DNA of 33,220 bases from a virus. Position numbers and translations under genes: made by a program. The notes under the pieces are model-generated. The model was given only the letters and a program-made list of their open reading frames with translations, had not been told where the DNA came from and did not search any database. The DNA lies in IMG/VR virus record IMGVR_UViG_3300010430_000297, positions 1 through 33,220 of that record, one strand, 5' to 3'. Shown here one piece after another: positions 6,849 to 15,603 of this stretch. The first letter of the stretch is position 1; every line of letters begins with the position of its first letter.

Positions 6849-7328
6849 ATGAGTGATAACGACGACCTTGACCGTGATGTGGATAATATCATATCGCAAA
6901 TCAAAAATCAAGGGAAAACTTTAAAAAAAGTTGAAAGGGAGAAACCCAATCTCCAGAAGGAGGATTTGGAGAAATTTGTCATTGACAATGCATCTTTGAT
7001 AATTGACGACTCCATTGAAATGATACAAGCCTTAAAGATTGACGTTATTGCAGGAGCAGACCCAAAAATGGTAGAATCTATTTCAGAACTTTTGAAGGCT
7101 ACAACATCTGCAATTGAGTCTTTATCTAAGCTTAAACTATCGGATGATAAAATCAAGGCACAAAAAGAAATAAAACAAATGGACATTGACTCCAAAGAAA
7201 TCGGTGGTAACATTGAAAACTCCAGTCAAGGAGGTGTATTCATAAGTAGAGAAGAACTATTAAGTAAACTTCTAAATCATTCACCTAAAGAGAAGTCTAT
7301 AGGGGATACTCCCCCTATAGACATTTAA
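6849..7328 (+). CDS. Probable terminase small subunit (gp16-like)
   Basis: The 159-aa, highly charged, mainly helical protein resembles T4 gp16 in plan. A disordered acidic N-terminus leads to a helical pair (about residues 45-115, NASLIIDDSIEMIQALK and VESISELLKATTSAIESLSK). The tail N-I-E-N-S-S-x-G-G-V-F-I-S-R-E-E-L matches gp16 N-I-Q-N-A-T-V-F-M-G-S-P-T-E-L in spirit. Small terminases form rings that recognise DNA and regulate the large subunit. Assignment is by pattern only. The gene is alone on the plus strand, 12 kb from terL, with its own late promoter. It ends tail-to-tail against the next gene with no gap, inside a strong hairpin. Confidence 0.6.
   Translation: MSDNDDLDRDVDNIISQIKNQGKTLKKVEREKPNLQKEDLEKFVIDNASLIIDDSIEMIQALKIDVIAGADPKMVESISELLKATTSAIESLSKLKLSDDKIKAQKEIKQMDIDSKEIGGNIENSSQGGVFISREELLSKLLNHSPKEKSIGDTPPIDI
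7295..7322. terminator. Bidirectional hairpin at a convergent gene junction
   Basis: A perfect 11-bp stem GTCTATAGGGG / CCCCTATAGAC (7295-7305 and 7312-7322) with loop ATACTC. It lies in the last codons of the small terminase gene and is followed by ATTTAATT on the plus strand and a few A/T on the other. It is placed to stop transcripts arriving from both sides, though the U-tracts are weak. Confidence 0.6.
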
Positions 7329-8252
7329 TTATGATCCAAGTTGTCCCTCATTTGTGTGAAGTAGATATTCCTTATCTTTAGCATCAGAACTAACTATTAG
7401 TTTAGATGTTCTACGTTCAACTGAATCAAACTCATCCCCTAATAGATCTAGTATAATAACCTCTTCAAGATCACCATCAGTGAATTTCTTCTTAATTTTA
7501 CTATTCGTAGATGTAGATGTATTCTTCTCTGAATCGAAAGGACTGTATTGTTTCTTATCCTTGTAGATTCTATAATCTTCATCACCTAGAGTTTCTTTAA
7601 TCTTCGCAAATACATCTTGCGATACATCCTTAACACTAAGATAAAAGAATACATCCTTAGCCATGTATGCGGCATTAGGTCTTAAGACAAGCTTACCAAC
7701 TGGTTCTTCCTCATATCTAAGTTGAGGTAACTTATCAACTATTGGTAATGTGTTATCGACTTCGGAAGAACTCTTAAGACTACCTCTAAAAATATCTTCA
7801 GTCAATTTTATAGAATCTGTTAACGTAGTCTGTACGAAGTTTGGTAATTTATTGTAAGTATCTACTGAAGAACCCAAGGGATATCCAATAGTTTCATATA
7901 ATGTATTATTTTGAGCGGATCTTGTAACATTCCCTAAAGTTCCAATAGAGTCTTCATGTCCTACTAGGAAATACTTCTTATCCTTTGCTAGTTCCCTAGT
8001 CTGTAAGCCCAATGGGCCATTCAACAAACTATTAACATAATACTCAATTGTATATGTGTCCAGATCTTCCCCCTCTTCATCTAACTTATTGATGAAGATT
8101 TCTAATTGATCCAGTCCAAGTTCATATATCATCTTGAACTGCACCATGAAATCAATTTCAAGCTCGGAGAAAGAATCCCCAAGATTTGTAATTGTTTCCA
8201 TATCGGACGCTGTATAACATATCGCCCTTAATGTTTCCACTTTATTGTTCAT
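7329..8252 (-). CDS. Hypothetical late protein, last gene of the baseplate operon
   Basis: The 307-aa protein is not recognised. It is acidic, with an N-terminal helical half (DMETITNLGDSFSELEIDFM, EIFINKLDEEG). A mid region (YETIGYPLGSS, LPNFVQTTL) and a Ser/Thr/Lys-rich stretch near residues 245-262 follow. Its ATG overlaps the lysozyme stop as ATGA (8249-8252). It is the fifth gene of a coupled late set with tube cap, gp53, hub and lysozyme, so a baseplate or virion role is likely by context only. Confidence 0.65.
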   Translation of the reverse strand: MNNKVETLRAICYTASDMETITNLGDSFSELEIDFMVQFKMIYELGLDQLEIFINKLDEEGEDLDTYTIEYYVNSLLNGPLGLQTRELAKDKKYFLVGHEDSIGTLGNVTRSAQNNTLYETIGYPLGSSVDTYNKLPNFVQTTLTDSIKLTEDIFRGSLKSSSEVDNTLPIVDKLPQLRYEEEPVGKLVLRPNAAYMAKDVFFYLSVKDVSQDVFAKIKETLGDEDYRIYKDKKQYSPFDSEKNTSTSTNSKIKKKFTDGDLEEVIILDLLGDEFDSVERRTSKLIVSSDAKDKEYLLHTNEGQLGS

Positions 8253-8968
8253 GTTTTACCTGTGAATAATGAATGTTCCTGTTTTCTTCGTTTAACTAAT
8301 CCATCTAATGTCTTACCCCCAGCTTTATTATATTTCAATATTGCCTTTGCGATTTCATCGTTAGTTCTAGTTCCGTTAGCTGTAACACCCCCAATATTCC
8401 CAACATTATATCTGAAGCTAGTTAGAGCATTCACCTGAGCTTCGCTCCAATTATAATTACGGGATTTGTTAAGTTTTAGAACTTTATTTCTATGTACATC
8501 TATCAGTTTTAACAACCTTCGAGATGCTTCCCCCTTCGACACTTTATCTGTCTTCGATTTAGCCTTAGATCCATAACCTATTGAATACTGTTTATAGTCC
8601 CAATATGGTATTGGGGAGAATTGTTCAAATTGTTTAATTAGATCTACCAACTGTGTAGATCCCTCTGGTGTAACTACCCCAACGACTGGTCGTTTCGTTT
8701 CAACTGGAGATGCTATATTTGGTTTAACTACAACACTCGGATTATTACCCTTAACATAATGGTTTAATAGTTGTTTAATGGTATCGTCGAAATTTGGATC
8801 TAGATTTTTACTATCAGCTATTTTTAAAGCCTGAACTATAACCCCCGGTGGTTCTGGTCTTTTTCCTAATTGATCATATACATAGCTCGCCTCGTAAGAT
8901 GTAGCTGCTGCTGCGAAGAGGGATAGTAAAACCTCTTTAATTCCTTCATTTAATTGTTTATTTGTCAT
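8249..8968 (-). CDS. Phage lysozyme (GH24-like muramidase) with N-terminal extension
   Basis: Residues about 105-239 form a T4-lysozyme-type domain. LIKQFEQFSPIPYWDYKQYS supplies the catalytic Glu (E115) and Asp (D124, eight residues between, as in T4). SIGYG (129-133) replaces TIGIG, then ALTSFRYNVG and a final RRKQEHSLF. It cuts the peptidoglycan glycan strand. Residues 1-100 are an extra segment with a short hydrophobic stretch (LLSLFAAAA, 14-22) and a Pro/Val-rich linker. Its place between the hub-like protein and a late unknown suggests a tail-associated lysozyme; a lysis endolysin remains possible. The start overlaps the hub stop as ATGA (8965-8968). Confidence 0.85.
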   Translation of the reverse strand: MTNKQLNEGIKEVLLSLFAAAATSYEASYVYDQLGKRPEPPGVIVQALKIADSKNLDPNFDDTIKQLLNHYVKGNNPSVVVKPNIASPVETKRPVVGVVTPEGSTQLVDLIKQFEQFSPIPYWDYKQYSIGYGSKAKSKTDKVSKGEASRRLLKLIDVHRNKVLKLNKSRNYNWSEAQVNALTSFRYNVGNIGGVTANGTRTNDEIAKAILKYNKAGGKTLDGLVKRRKQEHSLFTGKT

Positions 8969-10299
8969 TCAACGTCTTCCTTAATTTTTGCGTTTGGTCC
9001 GATATATGTTTTTGTACAAAATATCTCATTAGTATATAAATCTGCAAAGAATATGTGGCGAACTTCCGTAACATACCACCTACCCAATATTTTCTGATCA
9101 CTTTTCAACTTCGGCCCATTCTTCTTAGGGGAGAATATATCTATAAACTTACCCGCTTGTCTAACTGTGTTTCCTATGTTTGAAAATGATGCTTGAAGAT
9201 TGTAAAAGGTTAAAGCATTATGGATTTCAGCTTCAACCATTTTAACACTGTTGTCCACATTATATGGATAGCTAAATCTTTTAAATCTTTTATCTGTAGT
9301 CTTGTTTTTAATTGCGAATGGCTTAACCTTATCAGAGGCTTTAAAGGGATCTACGAATTTCTTTTTCCATTTCTCCTTGATATCATCAAATTTGATTTTT
9401 CGTATCTTATGTTGACCGAGAATTCTATCATATCCAAATACTAACGAATTGATGAAATAGTCCGAAGTCCAACTATATAAGGGCGTTGAGTATCCTAGGT
9501 TTTTCAAATTACCAATGTATTCTCCTACAGGTGGCCCAGATGGTGGGTTATTTTCATTCTCAAATCCTAGATCTGTTACTAAATCTCCAAGGCCAAACGC
9601 CTCTATAGTATTCTTATCATTATCTGAGTATATTTTAGATAATAGATCGAGTCTAAACTTATCAGTCTCCTTATCGAAGCGTATAAACCCTTTGACGTAT
9701 ATCTCCTCGTCTTTGGCGTAATAGCCTCTCATTAACTCTTGAATCGTATCGATATATCTAAATGTCGCAGGTGGTGTATATTCACCAACATCGAAATCAC
9801 CATCCTCCCAATTATCCTCATCTACCTTATCATCACCTAGAACTTCTTTGAAGATCTCTTTCAATACAGCACCAATCTTTCCGGTATATGTTTTAGCATA
9901 TGGAGATGTGTCTGTAAATGGTATAGAATCTTTAGATATTAGGGAAAAGGTTTTAATGTTCTCTGAACGAACTATAGGATTGACAGTATCGGAATCATTC
10001 ACAATGATAAAGGTGTGTTCAACTTTATCATTTTTCTTATCTATAGCGAAGGATTCTATCGGCTTAAATTTAATTAAAAATTCATCTCTACCATCTCCCC
10101 TGACGAAGTAATCATTTTCGATGAAATCGTATGGGTTAGCTATGGAAACAGTTCCACTCATGAATGGATCGAAAATATTGTCAACCAATGTCATCCCTCG
10201 TATAGCAGATTTCGTGAATGAGACTTCTTGATTATCTGGGTTAGATAATTTGAACTCACATTCATATTCGATATCATTTATTTTAAATACTTCACTCAT
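8965..10299 (-). CDS. Baseplate hub protein, gp27-like
   Basis: The 444-aa protein has an N-terminal beta-rich domain (SFTKSAIRGMTLVDNIFDPF, then SGTVSIANPYDFI) typical of hub/late-control-D-type folds. Its C-terminal stretch (NTVRQAGKFIDIF, LGRWYVTEVRHIFFADLY) is of the kind found in gp27-like hubs of marine T4-like phages. The hub trimer links the tail tube to the central spike. Neighbours are gp53 upstream and lysozyme downstream, which fits. The assignment rests on pattern and position, not a signature motif. The ATG overlaps the gp53 stop as TAATG. Confidence 0.6.
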   Translation of the reverse strand: MSEVFKINDIEYECEFKLSNPDNQEVSFTKSAIRGMTLVDNIFDPFMSGTVSIANPYDFIENDYFVRGDGRDEFLIKFKPIESFAIDKKNDKVEHTFIIVNDSDTVNPIVRSENIKTFSLISKDSIPFTDTSPYAKTYTGKIGAVLKEIFKEVLGDDKVDEDNWEDGDFDVGEYTPPATFRYIDTIQELMRGYYAKDEEIYVKGFIRFDKETDKFRLDLLSKIYSDNDKNTIEAFGLGDLVTDLGFENENNPPSGPPVGEYIGNLKNLGYSTPLYSWTSDYFINSLVFGYDRILGQHKIRKIKFDDIKEKWKKKFVDPFKASDKVKPFAIKNKTTDKRFKRFSYPYNVDNSVKMVEAEIHNALTFYNLQASFSNIGNTVRQAGKFIDIFSPKKNGPKLKSDQKILGRWYVTEVRHIFFADLYTNEIFCTKTYIGPNAKIKEDVE

Positions 10300-10697
10300 T
10301 AATAATGTCGCCCTGCGTAAACTGTGTCGTTCGTGATATCTTCATATATCGCAGCCCTTACAGAGTCTTTAATGTATTTAATTTGTGTGCCACCTTCAAC
10401 GTAAAAAGGCGCACCTGTGAATGTATCCAGATTAAGTAAGTATAATATCCACCAACTTTTCATATCTTCGTAAATCTGATATGAAAGTATAGATAAGGGT
10501 GTTCTTTTCTGCACATCGTAGAACTCGATATATTGACTATCTATTTCTGGAAATTCGATTTTCTTTAAAATATTATAAACGTAGAAATCTTTATCTTCTA
10601 CGGATTGTTTGAAGATTTTGAATATACGCTCATAGTCCCGAATTCCCAAGTCTGGTAATTCTGTTATTTCGTTTTGATATTTTCCGGTTTTAATCAT
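10299..10697 (-). CDS. 53: Baseplate wedge protein gp53-like
   Basis: The 132-aa protein contains the gp53-type core FYDVQKRTPLSILSYQIYED followed by WWILYLLNLD, a LysM-like segment in which a short strand leads into the SxxIYxxxxxWWIL motif, and a following PFYVEGG. T4 gp53 (196 aa) joins wedges to the hub; this one is shorter, as in many marine relatives. It starts 2 nt after the stop of the tube-cap-like gene and overlaps the hub gene by one base. Confidence 0.75.
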   Translation of the reverse strand: MIKTGKYQNEITELPDLGIRDYERIFKIFKQSVEDKDFYVYNILKKIEFPEIDSQYIEFYDVQKRTPLSILSYQIYEDMKSWWILYLLNLDTFTGAPFYVEGGTQIKYIKDSVRAAIYEDITNDTVYAGRHY

Positions 10698-10699
10698 AA

Positions 10700-11542
10700 T
10701 TACACTTCCTTTCCAAATCCTGCATGTTCCAGTGTTAGTGATTTGAATGACATATCTATTTTATATGCTTCGGGGACTACAACACCATCGATCTCTCTCC
10801 TAGTTCCCATCAAATTAACTGCGAAGCTTTCACAATATGCCCATCGAATGAATCTTTGACCGGGAACCTTAACTTTGTAGATTCTTGGAGGATCTACAGC
10901 GATACTATCCTTTCTTAAAGGTCTATTTATATATGTTAACCTTTGGACCAATTTATGGTTTTTGTCAATACTATCAGCATTGATAGTATTGGACACTACA
11001 AAGGATACTTCCAATGATCCATCACTCTTATCGAATTGGTAAAACATAGGAGTTTCCACATAGGTTCCGGGATTGCCACTATTTGTCATAGTTTTCAATG
11101 CCCCCGAGAAATCTCCAGATGCCGCTTCACTAAAAGCTTTCCCCACACTAGAAACATCCGTGATATTGGCGGCATTAGCAAGACCACCAGTTAAAACTTT
11201 CATTGACTCATTAACACTATTACCAATACCCCCAGATCCACCTACACCACTTTGAAAAGTATCCCCAAAGGTATTACTAAATGACCTAACATTATCACTG
11301 AAGAATGGGAAATTGAAATCATCTTCTGGGGTGGTAGCTTCGCCATACAGTTTATCGTAAAAAGCCTTAGCATCACCCCCAACCTCAGACGCTATCGCTA
11401 TATATCCTTGAATAGCTGACATTATCTGATTGGATTTTAGTTTATACGACTTCACCCAAACTCTAGGTGCTTTCTTTCGCATACCTGAGCCTCTTGGTGA
11501 ACTAGTCCAGTCATATTCTTTGACCACATCATACTTTGCCAT
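10700..11542 (-). CDS. Baseplate tail-tube cap/initiator protein (gp48/gp54-like)
   Basis: The 280-aa protein has a C-terminal half (FYQFDKSDGSLEVSFVVSNT, RPPRIYKVKVPG-type stretch, GQRFIRWAYCESFAVNLMG, then VVVPEAYKIDMSFKSLT) that matches the tube-like fold shared by gp48 and gp54. A Gly/Ser/Asn-rich low-complexity segment (about 95-165) separates it from the N-terminus. Such proteins cap the baseplate and start tube polymerisation. It is the first gene of a five-gene late operon and has its own late promoter at 11543-11554. Confidence 0.55.
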   Translation of the reverse strand: MAKYDVVKEYDWTSSPRGSGMRKKAPRVWVKSYKLKSNQIMSAIQGYIAIASEVGGDAKAFYDKLYGEATTPEDDFNFPFFSDNVRSFSNTFGDTFQSGVGGSGGIGNSVNESMKVLTGGLANAANITDVSSVGKAFSEAASGDFSGALKTMTNSGNPGTYVETPMFYQFDKSDGSLEVSFVVSNTINADSIDKNHKLVQRLTYINRPLRKDSIAVDPPRIYKVKVPGQRFIRWAYCESFAVNLMGTRREIDGVVVPEAYKIDMSFKSLTLEHAGFGKEV

Positions 11543-11554
11543 ATAAGTATTTAA
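11543..11554 (-). promoter_or_regulatory. Late promoter of the baseplate operon
   Basis: TTAAATA (11554-11548), spacer CTTAT (5 nt), ATG at 11542. It directly abuts the tape-measure stop codon (11555). It appears to be the only promoter for cap, gp53, hub, lysozyme and the 307-aa gene. Confidence 0.7.
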
Positions 11555-13447
11555 TCAGAGTGCATATGCACTCTCTCCATAACTCTGCCTATTATTTGGA
11601 ATATTAACATTTTGAGTCTTTGGCGTTGGTTGAGGGGGTTGAGGTGACACTACTGTAACATTACCCCCAGAAGGGCTACCACTGATTTTCTGTAGTTCTT
11701 TGAGGGATGCTGATCCAACATTTACTAGATTTGATAATAATTTAACTTGATCTGTTGACGATTTATATAGAAGTTTAAGCCATTTACTATTAACATTATT
11801 AGATATTAATAGAGCTGATGACACTTCACTTCCTCGACTAGTCAACATCTCAACCTTATCTGTCTTAGATTTGGCCTTTTTAAGATTAGCCTCATCTTCA
11901 GATGAGAATAATCCAGATATCCATCCTCCGATTTTATCTGCCAATCCTTTAAGAACTTTCATTGCACTACCAGCAATACCAGTGATAGTATCAACTATAC
12001 TAGGTATCCAAGTATTGATCATATCAGCAGTCTTAGCTGCCATTTTAGATATACTATCAGCAAACCACGCACCAGCTTCTTTAGCCTTATTCCATGCTGC
12101 TGTCGAGTATTCCTTAATAGTATTCCAAACTTTAGGTGCATTCGCAGAAACACTATCCCATGTGTCAGATGCAAACTTACTTGTAGAATCCCAAGCTCTT
12201 TTAGTAAAGTCCCCAATAGCTCCAGCAGCATCCTTCATTGGACCTTTCATGTTATTCCACGTTTCAGATACATATGATGATATTGCTTTAGCACCGTCTT
12301 TAACGCCACCCACAACTACACCACCGTTACCTTTAGAATCGTCTTCCATTATACCGAACCATTTCAATGGCGCAGATAACCAATCTGGAAGATCTTGAAG
12401 CTTTGATTTTATCCATCCTTTAAGACGATCCATCCAAGAACTATCTGGTGTTATTTTACCATCATTAGTTTCGGAAGAACCTAACCAACCAGCTAGAACT
12501 TCAATACCTTGAATTAAAGCACCCCCAGCAGGTATCATAGTTAGTAAACCTAATCCCACCTGTTTAAGACCTTCCTTAATATTTCCAGACTTAAAGGCAT
12601 CATACGACATTCCAAATCTCATAAATGTTCCTATGAGTGGTAGATATATAGCGTTATCCATGATGTGTTTACCTAAAGCACTCATCCATCCTTTAATAGT
12701 CTTCCAGCCATTCTCAACACTTAAAGCACCCCCTTCATCAAACATGCCCTTACTTTCGGCAAATGCTATCAATATATCTGCACCGATAGATAGTATTGGA
12801 CCAATACCGGGAACGAAGTTGAGGAACGCTGAGATTAATTCCGCAACACCCTTGAAAAATTTTCCAGCTTTAAACGCTTCATATGCAAAGTATAATCCTA
12901 TAATACCCCCAATGATTGGAAGTTTTTTGAGAACTTTTAGAGAAAGTTTCTTTAAAACAGTCTTACTTAGGATTTTGAGCGCACCCATAAATCCCACTTT
13001 ACCAATAACTTCAGCGATCTTAGATCCTGTGTCCCCAAAGAATCCAGACATTGACGCGAATATAGTGGCAACAGACCCAGCTAAAAGTGCCAACCCTCCT
13101 AATATCATGGATAGAAATCCACCACCAGATTTAGCCGCAGCCTTATCGTCTTCAGGGGACTCAGCCTTTGCTTGATCTTCAGCGATCTTACTTACAATCG
13201 TCTTCTGGGCAGTGTCATCTTCACTCTTCTTCTGATAGTCGAAGAATAACTGGTTGAATAGATTGAAGGTTTCAGTTAATTTCTTCTTTTCGATTGATGA
13301 TATACCATCCTTGCTGACCTTTTCCTTATTATTCAATGATCCACTCTTGCTAATATTCTTACTAGCAATTTCATCTTTCACTGGAACCCCCTTCTCTTCG
13401 ACAAGTTGATCCAATAATCCTAAAAGTTTTACAATAACCTCATCCAC
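11555..13447 (-). CDS. Tail tape measure protein (gp29-like)
   Basis: The 630-aa protein has a charged N-terminus, then long hydrophobic helices (about residues 105-225, including FLSMILGGLALLAGSVATIF and KKLPIIGGIIGLYFAYEAF). A Trp-spaced helical region follows (about 385-520, with repeated W-N/D-x-x-K-type segments), then a Pro-rich tail near 605. This pattern and its place between tube and baseplate genes mark a tape measure. T4 gp29 is 590 aa, so a T4-length tail is expected. The start is GTG at 13447: an ATG two bases earlier is out of frame. A late promoter sits 6 nt upstream. Confidence 0.8.
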   Translation of the reverse strand: MDEVIVKLLGLLDQLVEEKGVPVKDEIASKNISKSGSLNNKEKVSKDGISSIEKKKLTETFNLFNQLFFDYQKKSEDDTAQKTIVSKIAEDQAKAESPEDDKAAAKSGGGFLSMILGGLALLAGSVATIFASMSGFFGDTGSKIAEVIGKVGFMGALKILSKTVLKKLSLKVLKKLPIIGGIIGLYFAYEAFKAGKFFKGVAELISAFLNFVPGIGPILSIGADILIAFAESKGMFDEGGALSVENGWKTIKGWMSALGKHIMDNAIYLPLIGTFMRFGMSYDAFKSGNIKEGLKQVGLGLLTMIPAGGALIQGIEVLAGWLGSSETNDGKITPDSSWMDRLKGWIKSKLQDLPDWLSAPLKWFGIMEDDSKGNGGVVVGGVKDGAKAISSYVSETWNNMKGPMKDAAGAIGDFTKRAWDSTSKFASDTWDSVSANAPKVWNTIKEYSTAAWNKAKEAGAWFADSISKMAAKTADMINTWIPSIVDTITGIAGSAMKVLKGLADKIGGWISGLFSSEDEANLKKAKSKTDKVEMLTSRGSEVSSALLISNNVNSKWLKLLYKSSTDQVKLLSNLVNVGSASLKELQKISGSPSGGNVTVVSPQPPQPTPKTQNVNIPNNRQSYGESAYAL

Positions 13448-13460
13448 ATATATTATTTAA
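13448..13460 (-). promoter_or_regulatory. Late promoter, tape measure gene
   Basis: TTAAATA (13460-13454), spacer of 6 nt, GTG at 13447. It abuts the stop of the gp26-like gene at 13462. Confidence 0.65.
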
Positions 13461-13461
13461 C

Positions 13462-14193
13462 TCATGAATCAAAGAAGCTGACATCAATATCAAATGATTT
13501 TTCTTCCCCGTCAACATTAACAGTTAATGCCTCTGTTTCCTTCTTCTTAATATCCTGAATAAATGATATAATATCCTTATTCACAGACAATGGAAGATTC
13601 TCTACAATCTTGAACCTATCTTTTACAGGAATATCTCTAAATTGTAGAGTTTCTTCCCCAAATACAATAGTATTCACATATTTGACAATCTCATAGGTGT
13701 ATATATCTCCCACATTTTTACCAATTTCAGAATCCTCCTTCTTAACCACATCGATAGTTGCATTGATAATTTTATTATCCTCTATTAGATCTGGAATGTC
13801 AAGTTCTACTTTGATAGCACCCTTCAAAGTTTTGGTGGTTTTATGTTTCAGATTACTAATATTTGGGATAACTTGGGTTAAATCTACATCCACATCGCCA
13901 ATTTTCAGAGTATCCCCAATAGCATCTATACGTAATTGTAGAATTAATAAAACTCTATCAGTTGTAAGTAGTGTATCCAGTCCAGTATTTTTAATGATAA
14001 TATCGTTTAGATACTTCTGAAACTTTAAAGCGCCTATTGGACCATCTGCAATAGTGCTTATCAAATCCTTCTGCTATTTAAATGATAATGGGGAGCAATC
14101 GATTACACCTCCCCCAGAATTCACATTGACCTTAATTTTCTTATCTTTAAGTTCCTGAATCTTCTCTAAAAATGTTTTGACGTTATCTTCCAT
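13462..14193 (-). CDS. Baseplate hub/assembly protein (gp26-like), interrupted by an in-frame amber codon
   Basis: A late promoter 6 nt upstream leads to ATG at 14193. The frame reads 39 codons (MEDNVKTFLEKIQ... to SPLSFK), meets TAG at 14076-14074, then continues in the same frame for 203 codons (QKDLISTIADGPIGALKFQK...). The join SFK-[TAG]-QKDLIS looks like the uninterrupted N-terminal half of T4 gp26-type baseplate proteins, so the amber most likely replaces a Gln (CAG to TAG). Without readthrough, translation could only restart near TTG 14064. The downstream part keeps regular composition with no other stop. It could be a natural amber allele, a sequencing error, or programmed or suppressed readthrough. 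T4 gp26 is a baseplate hub component. Confidence 0.65.
14074..14076 (-). other. In-frame amber codon inside the gp26-like gene
   Basis: TAG at codon 40, followed by CAG (TAG-CAR is the first half of a known leaky context). Both flanks are coding in the same frame, and the upstream part has its own late promoter. Confidence 0.9.
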
Positions 14194-14206
14194 AATATCT
14201 ATTTAC
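14194..14206 (-). promoter_or_regulatory. Late promoter, gp26-like gene
   Basis: GTAAATA (14206-14200), spacer GATATT (6 nt), ATG at 14193. It lies in the 30-nt gap after the upstream gene and supports 14193, not TTG 14064, as the real start. Confidence 0.65.
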
Positions 14207-14223
14207 ATTGGTAGATCAGTTTA

Positions 14224-14952
14224 TCAAATACTCATCTCATTATTTTGAGATTCTGTCTCTTCCGTATACTTATCTACATAGTATTCGATATCGAGAGGTG
14301 TGCTATTGACTAGTAAAGTTCCATCTATTCGTTTAGATAGTAGGAATATAACATCTCTGAAATAGTTCTCATCATAACTGGAGAACATCCCCTTCAAAAA
14401 TGTAAGAGGATCATTGGTTAAGAAGTTTAATCTAAATTTACTTAGAGTAGGATTGTCAAATGTTACTATTTTAGACTTTTCCTTGGAAATAGTATTTATA
14501 ATTGCATTGAATGCCTTAGCTGGGAGATTGTTTATGATATCCATCTTATCCTGTGTAGATATATCTATCAGATTTATAGATATACCAGATATTTCGATAT
14601 ACTGTAGAATTTCATATATTGGTATTAATTCTGTTGAATCGTAGAACTTTTTAGGTATACCAACCCTCAATGTTGTATCTCCATCTACGATTTCAATATC
14701 AGACTCTATATCTGGTAATTGAGATAGGATATAGGATATTTGAATTTTTGTAGGTTTATCGAAGTTGAAATTTAAGTTATATGCAACATCATTATTCCAA
14801 CATTTCAATACTTCTTTAAACTTTTCAAAAATATTATCGCCCCGAAATGAATTTAAATAATCCACCAGAACGTCAGTGTTATCCCTTTGAACTGCATCAG
14901 ATATTAATTGCAGGTCTGAGAATAGTATCTTATATTTGTTGATAATTTTCAC
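14224..14952 (-). CDS. Putative baseplate assembly protein (gp26/gp51-like)
   Basis: The protein is about 242 aa. The region TFLKGMFSSYDENYFRDVIF followed by LLSKRIDGTLLVNSTPLDIEYYVD resembles the C-terminal helical segment of small T4-like hub assembly proteins (Y/F-x-x-x-x-F-L-L-S-K-x...). The N-terminal half (KIQISYILSQLPD, TTLRVGIPKKF) has the baseplate gp26-type look. Position between tube-like and gp26-like genes agrees. The start is uncertain: GTG at 14952 or TTG at 14958, both inside the 3' end of the upstream gene, so coupling is expected. No late promoter is visible. Confidence 0.45.
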   Translation of the reverse strand: MKIINKYKILFSDLQLISDAVQRDNTDVLVDYLNSFRGDNIFEKFKEVLKCWNNDVAYNLNFNFDKPTKIQISYILSQLPDIESDIEIVDGDTTLRVGIPKKFYDSTELIPIYEILQYIEISGISINLIDISTQDKMDIINNLPAKAFNAIINTISKEKSKIVTFDNPTLSKFRLNFLTNDPLTFLKGMFSSYDENYFRDVIFLLSKRIDGTLLVNSTPLDIEYYVDKYTEETESQNNEMSI

Positions 14953-15529
14953 AGGCAAATGTTACTGATTTTATCTTAAAGTCTGTATCTGCATAGTCTA
15001 GGGTGTATCCCTCGACCGCAGTTGGAAATATCTTATCAAATCTATATCCTTTGATGAATGCTCCAGCATTTGAATATTGTCTAACCTCCATAGTTCCTTT
15101 TAAGGATACTCCATCTTCAACCAATCCCTTAATACCAAGGGCAATCGCCCAAGGTCTAAAGAAGTTATGTTCGATATCTACTTCAGTTTCTAAAAAGTTT
15201 ACCGAAAATGATCTATCTAAGAAATTAGATCTTGAGTTCAATGCATAACCGGGAAGAAATCCACCCATAGCATCTCCAGACTCCGTAGCAGTGAACCCTG
15301 ATGATTCATTTGGCAATGTTACGGACTGTGCAACTAATATGTTACCACCCTTAGTCATAGACTGTGCGGAAGTTCTAGCTTGCCACTTTTCACCTGCTTC
15401 TGATAATACCGAATTAATAGATCCTTGAGAAACTCCATCAATAGTTACAGACCATAGGACTGGAAGATTGAGAAAGAATTTCTGATCATTCGCAAATGCG
15501 GAGAAGAATTCGTTGATGTTAACTGACAC
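14930..15529 (-). CDS. Tail-tube-fold protein, paralogue of gp19
   Basis: The 199-aa protein parallels the true tube gene just upstream: an N-terminal MSVNINEFFSAFANDQKFFL versus MPANINTFFNIASQKQFSRD. It has a C-terminal F-P-T-A-V-E-G-Y-T-L-D-Y...V-T-F-A-C-E-N-Y like the last strands of gp19-family proteins. It may be a tube terminator or adaptor at either end of the tube. The start is GTG at 15529, fixed by a late promoter exactly 5 nt upstream. A terminator hairpin separates it from the tube gene. Confidence 0.6.
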   Translation of the reverse strand: MSVNINEFFSAFANDQKFFLNLPVLWSVTIDGVSQGSINSVLSEAGEKWQARTSAQSMTKGGNILVAQSVTLPNESSGFTATESGDAMGGFLPGYALNSRSNFLDRSFSVNFLETEVDIEHNFFRPWAIALGIKGLVEDGVSLKGTMEVRQYSNAGAFIKGYRFDKIFPTAVEGYTLDYADTDFKIKSVTFACENYQQI

Positions 15530-15541
15530 AAATATATTTAA
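15530..15541 (-). promoter_or_regulatory. Late promoter, tube-like gene
   Basis: TTAAATA (15541-15535), spacer TATTT (5 nt), GTG at 15529. It lies just downstream of the terminator that ends the tail tube transcript. Confidence 0.65.
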
Positions 15542-15545
15542 CTAT

Positions 15546-15587
15546 AAAACAAAAAATCCCAACCGATTTTATTATCAGTTGGGATTT
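15546..15587 (-). terminator. Rho-independent terminator after the tail tube gene
   Basis: On the minus strand a perfect 10-bp stem AAATCCCAAC / GTTGGGATTT (arms 15578-15587 and 15554-15563, 14-nt loop) is followed by TTTTTTGTTTT. It lies 17 nt after the tube stop, as expected for a highly expressed gene. Confidence 0.85.
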
Positions 15588-15603
15588 AGGGAAATATTTT
15601 TAC

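Noticed and set aside
12019-12231. Long open frames on the opposite strand or other frames of the tape measure, hub and RadA-like genes
   Set aside because: Composition is irregular, they lie wholly inside genes with clear protein motifs, and they have no promoter or coupled start.
13447-13449. ATG just before the GTG start of the tape measure gene
   Set aside because: It is out of frame with the long protein.
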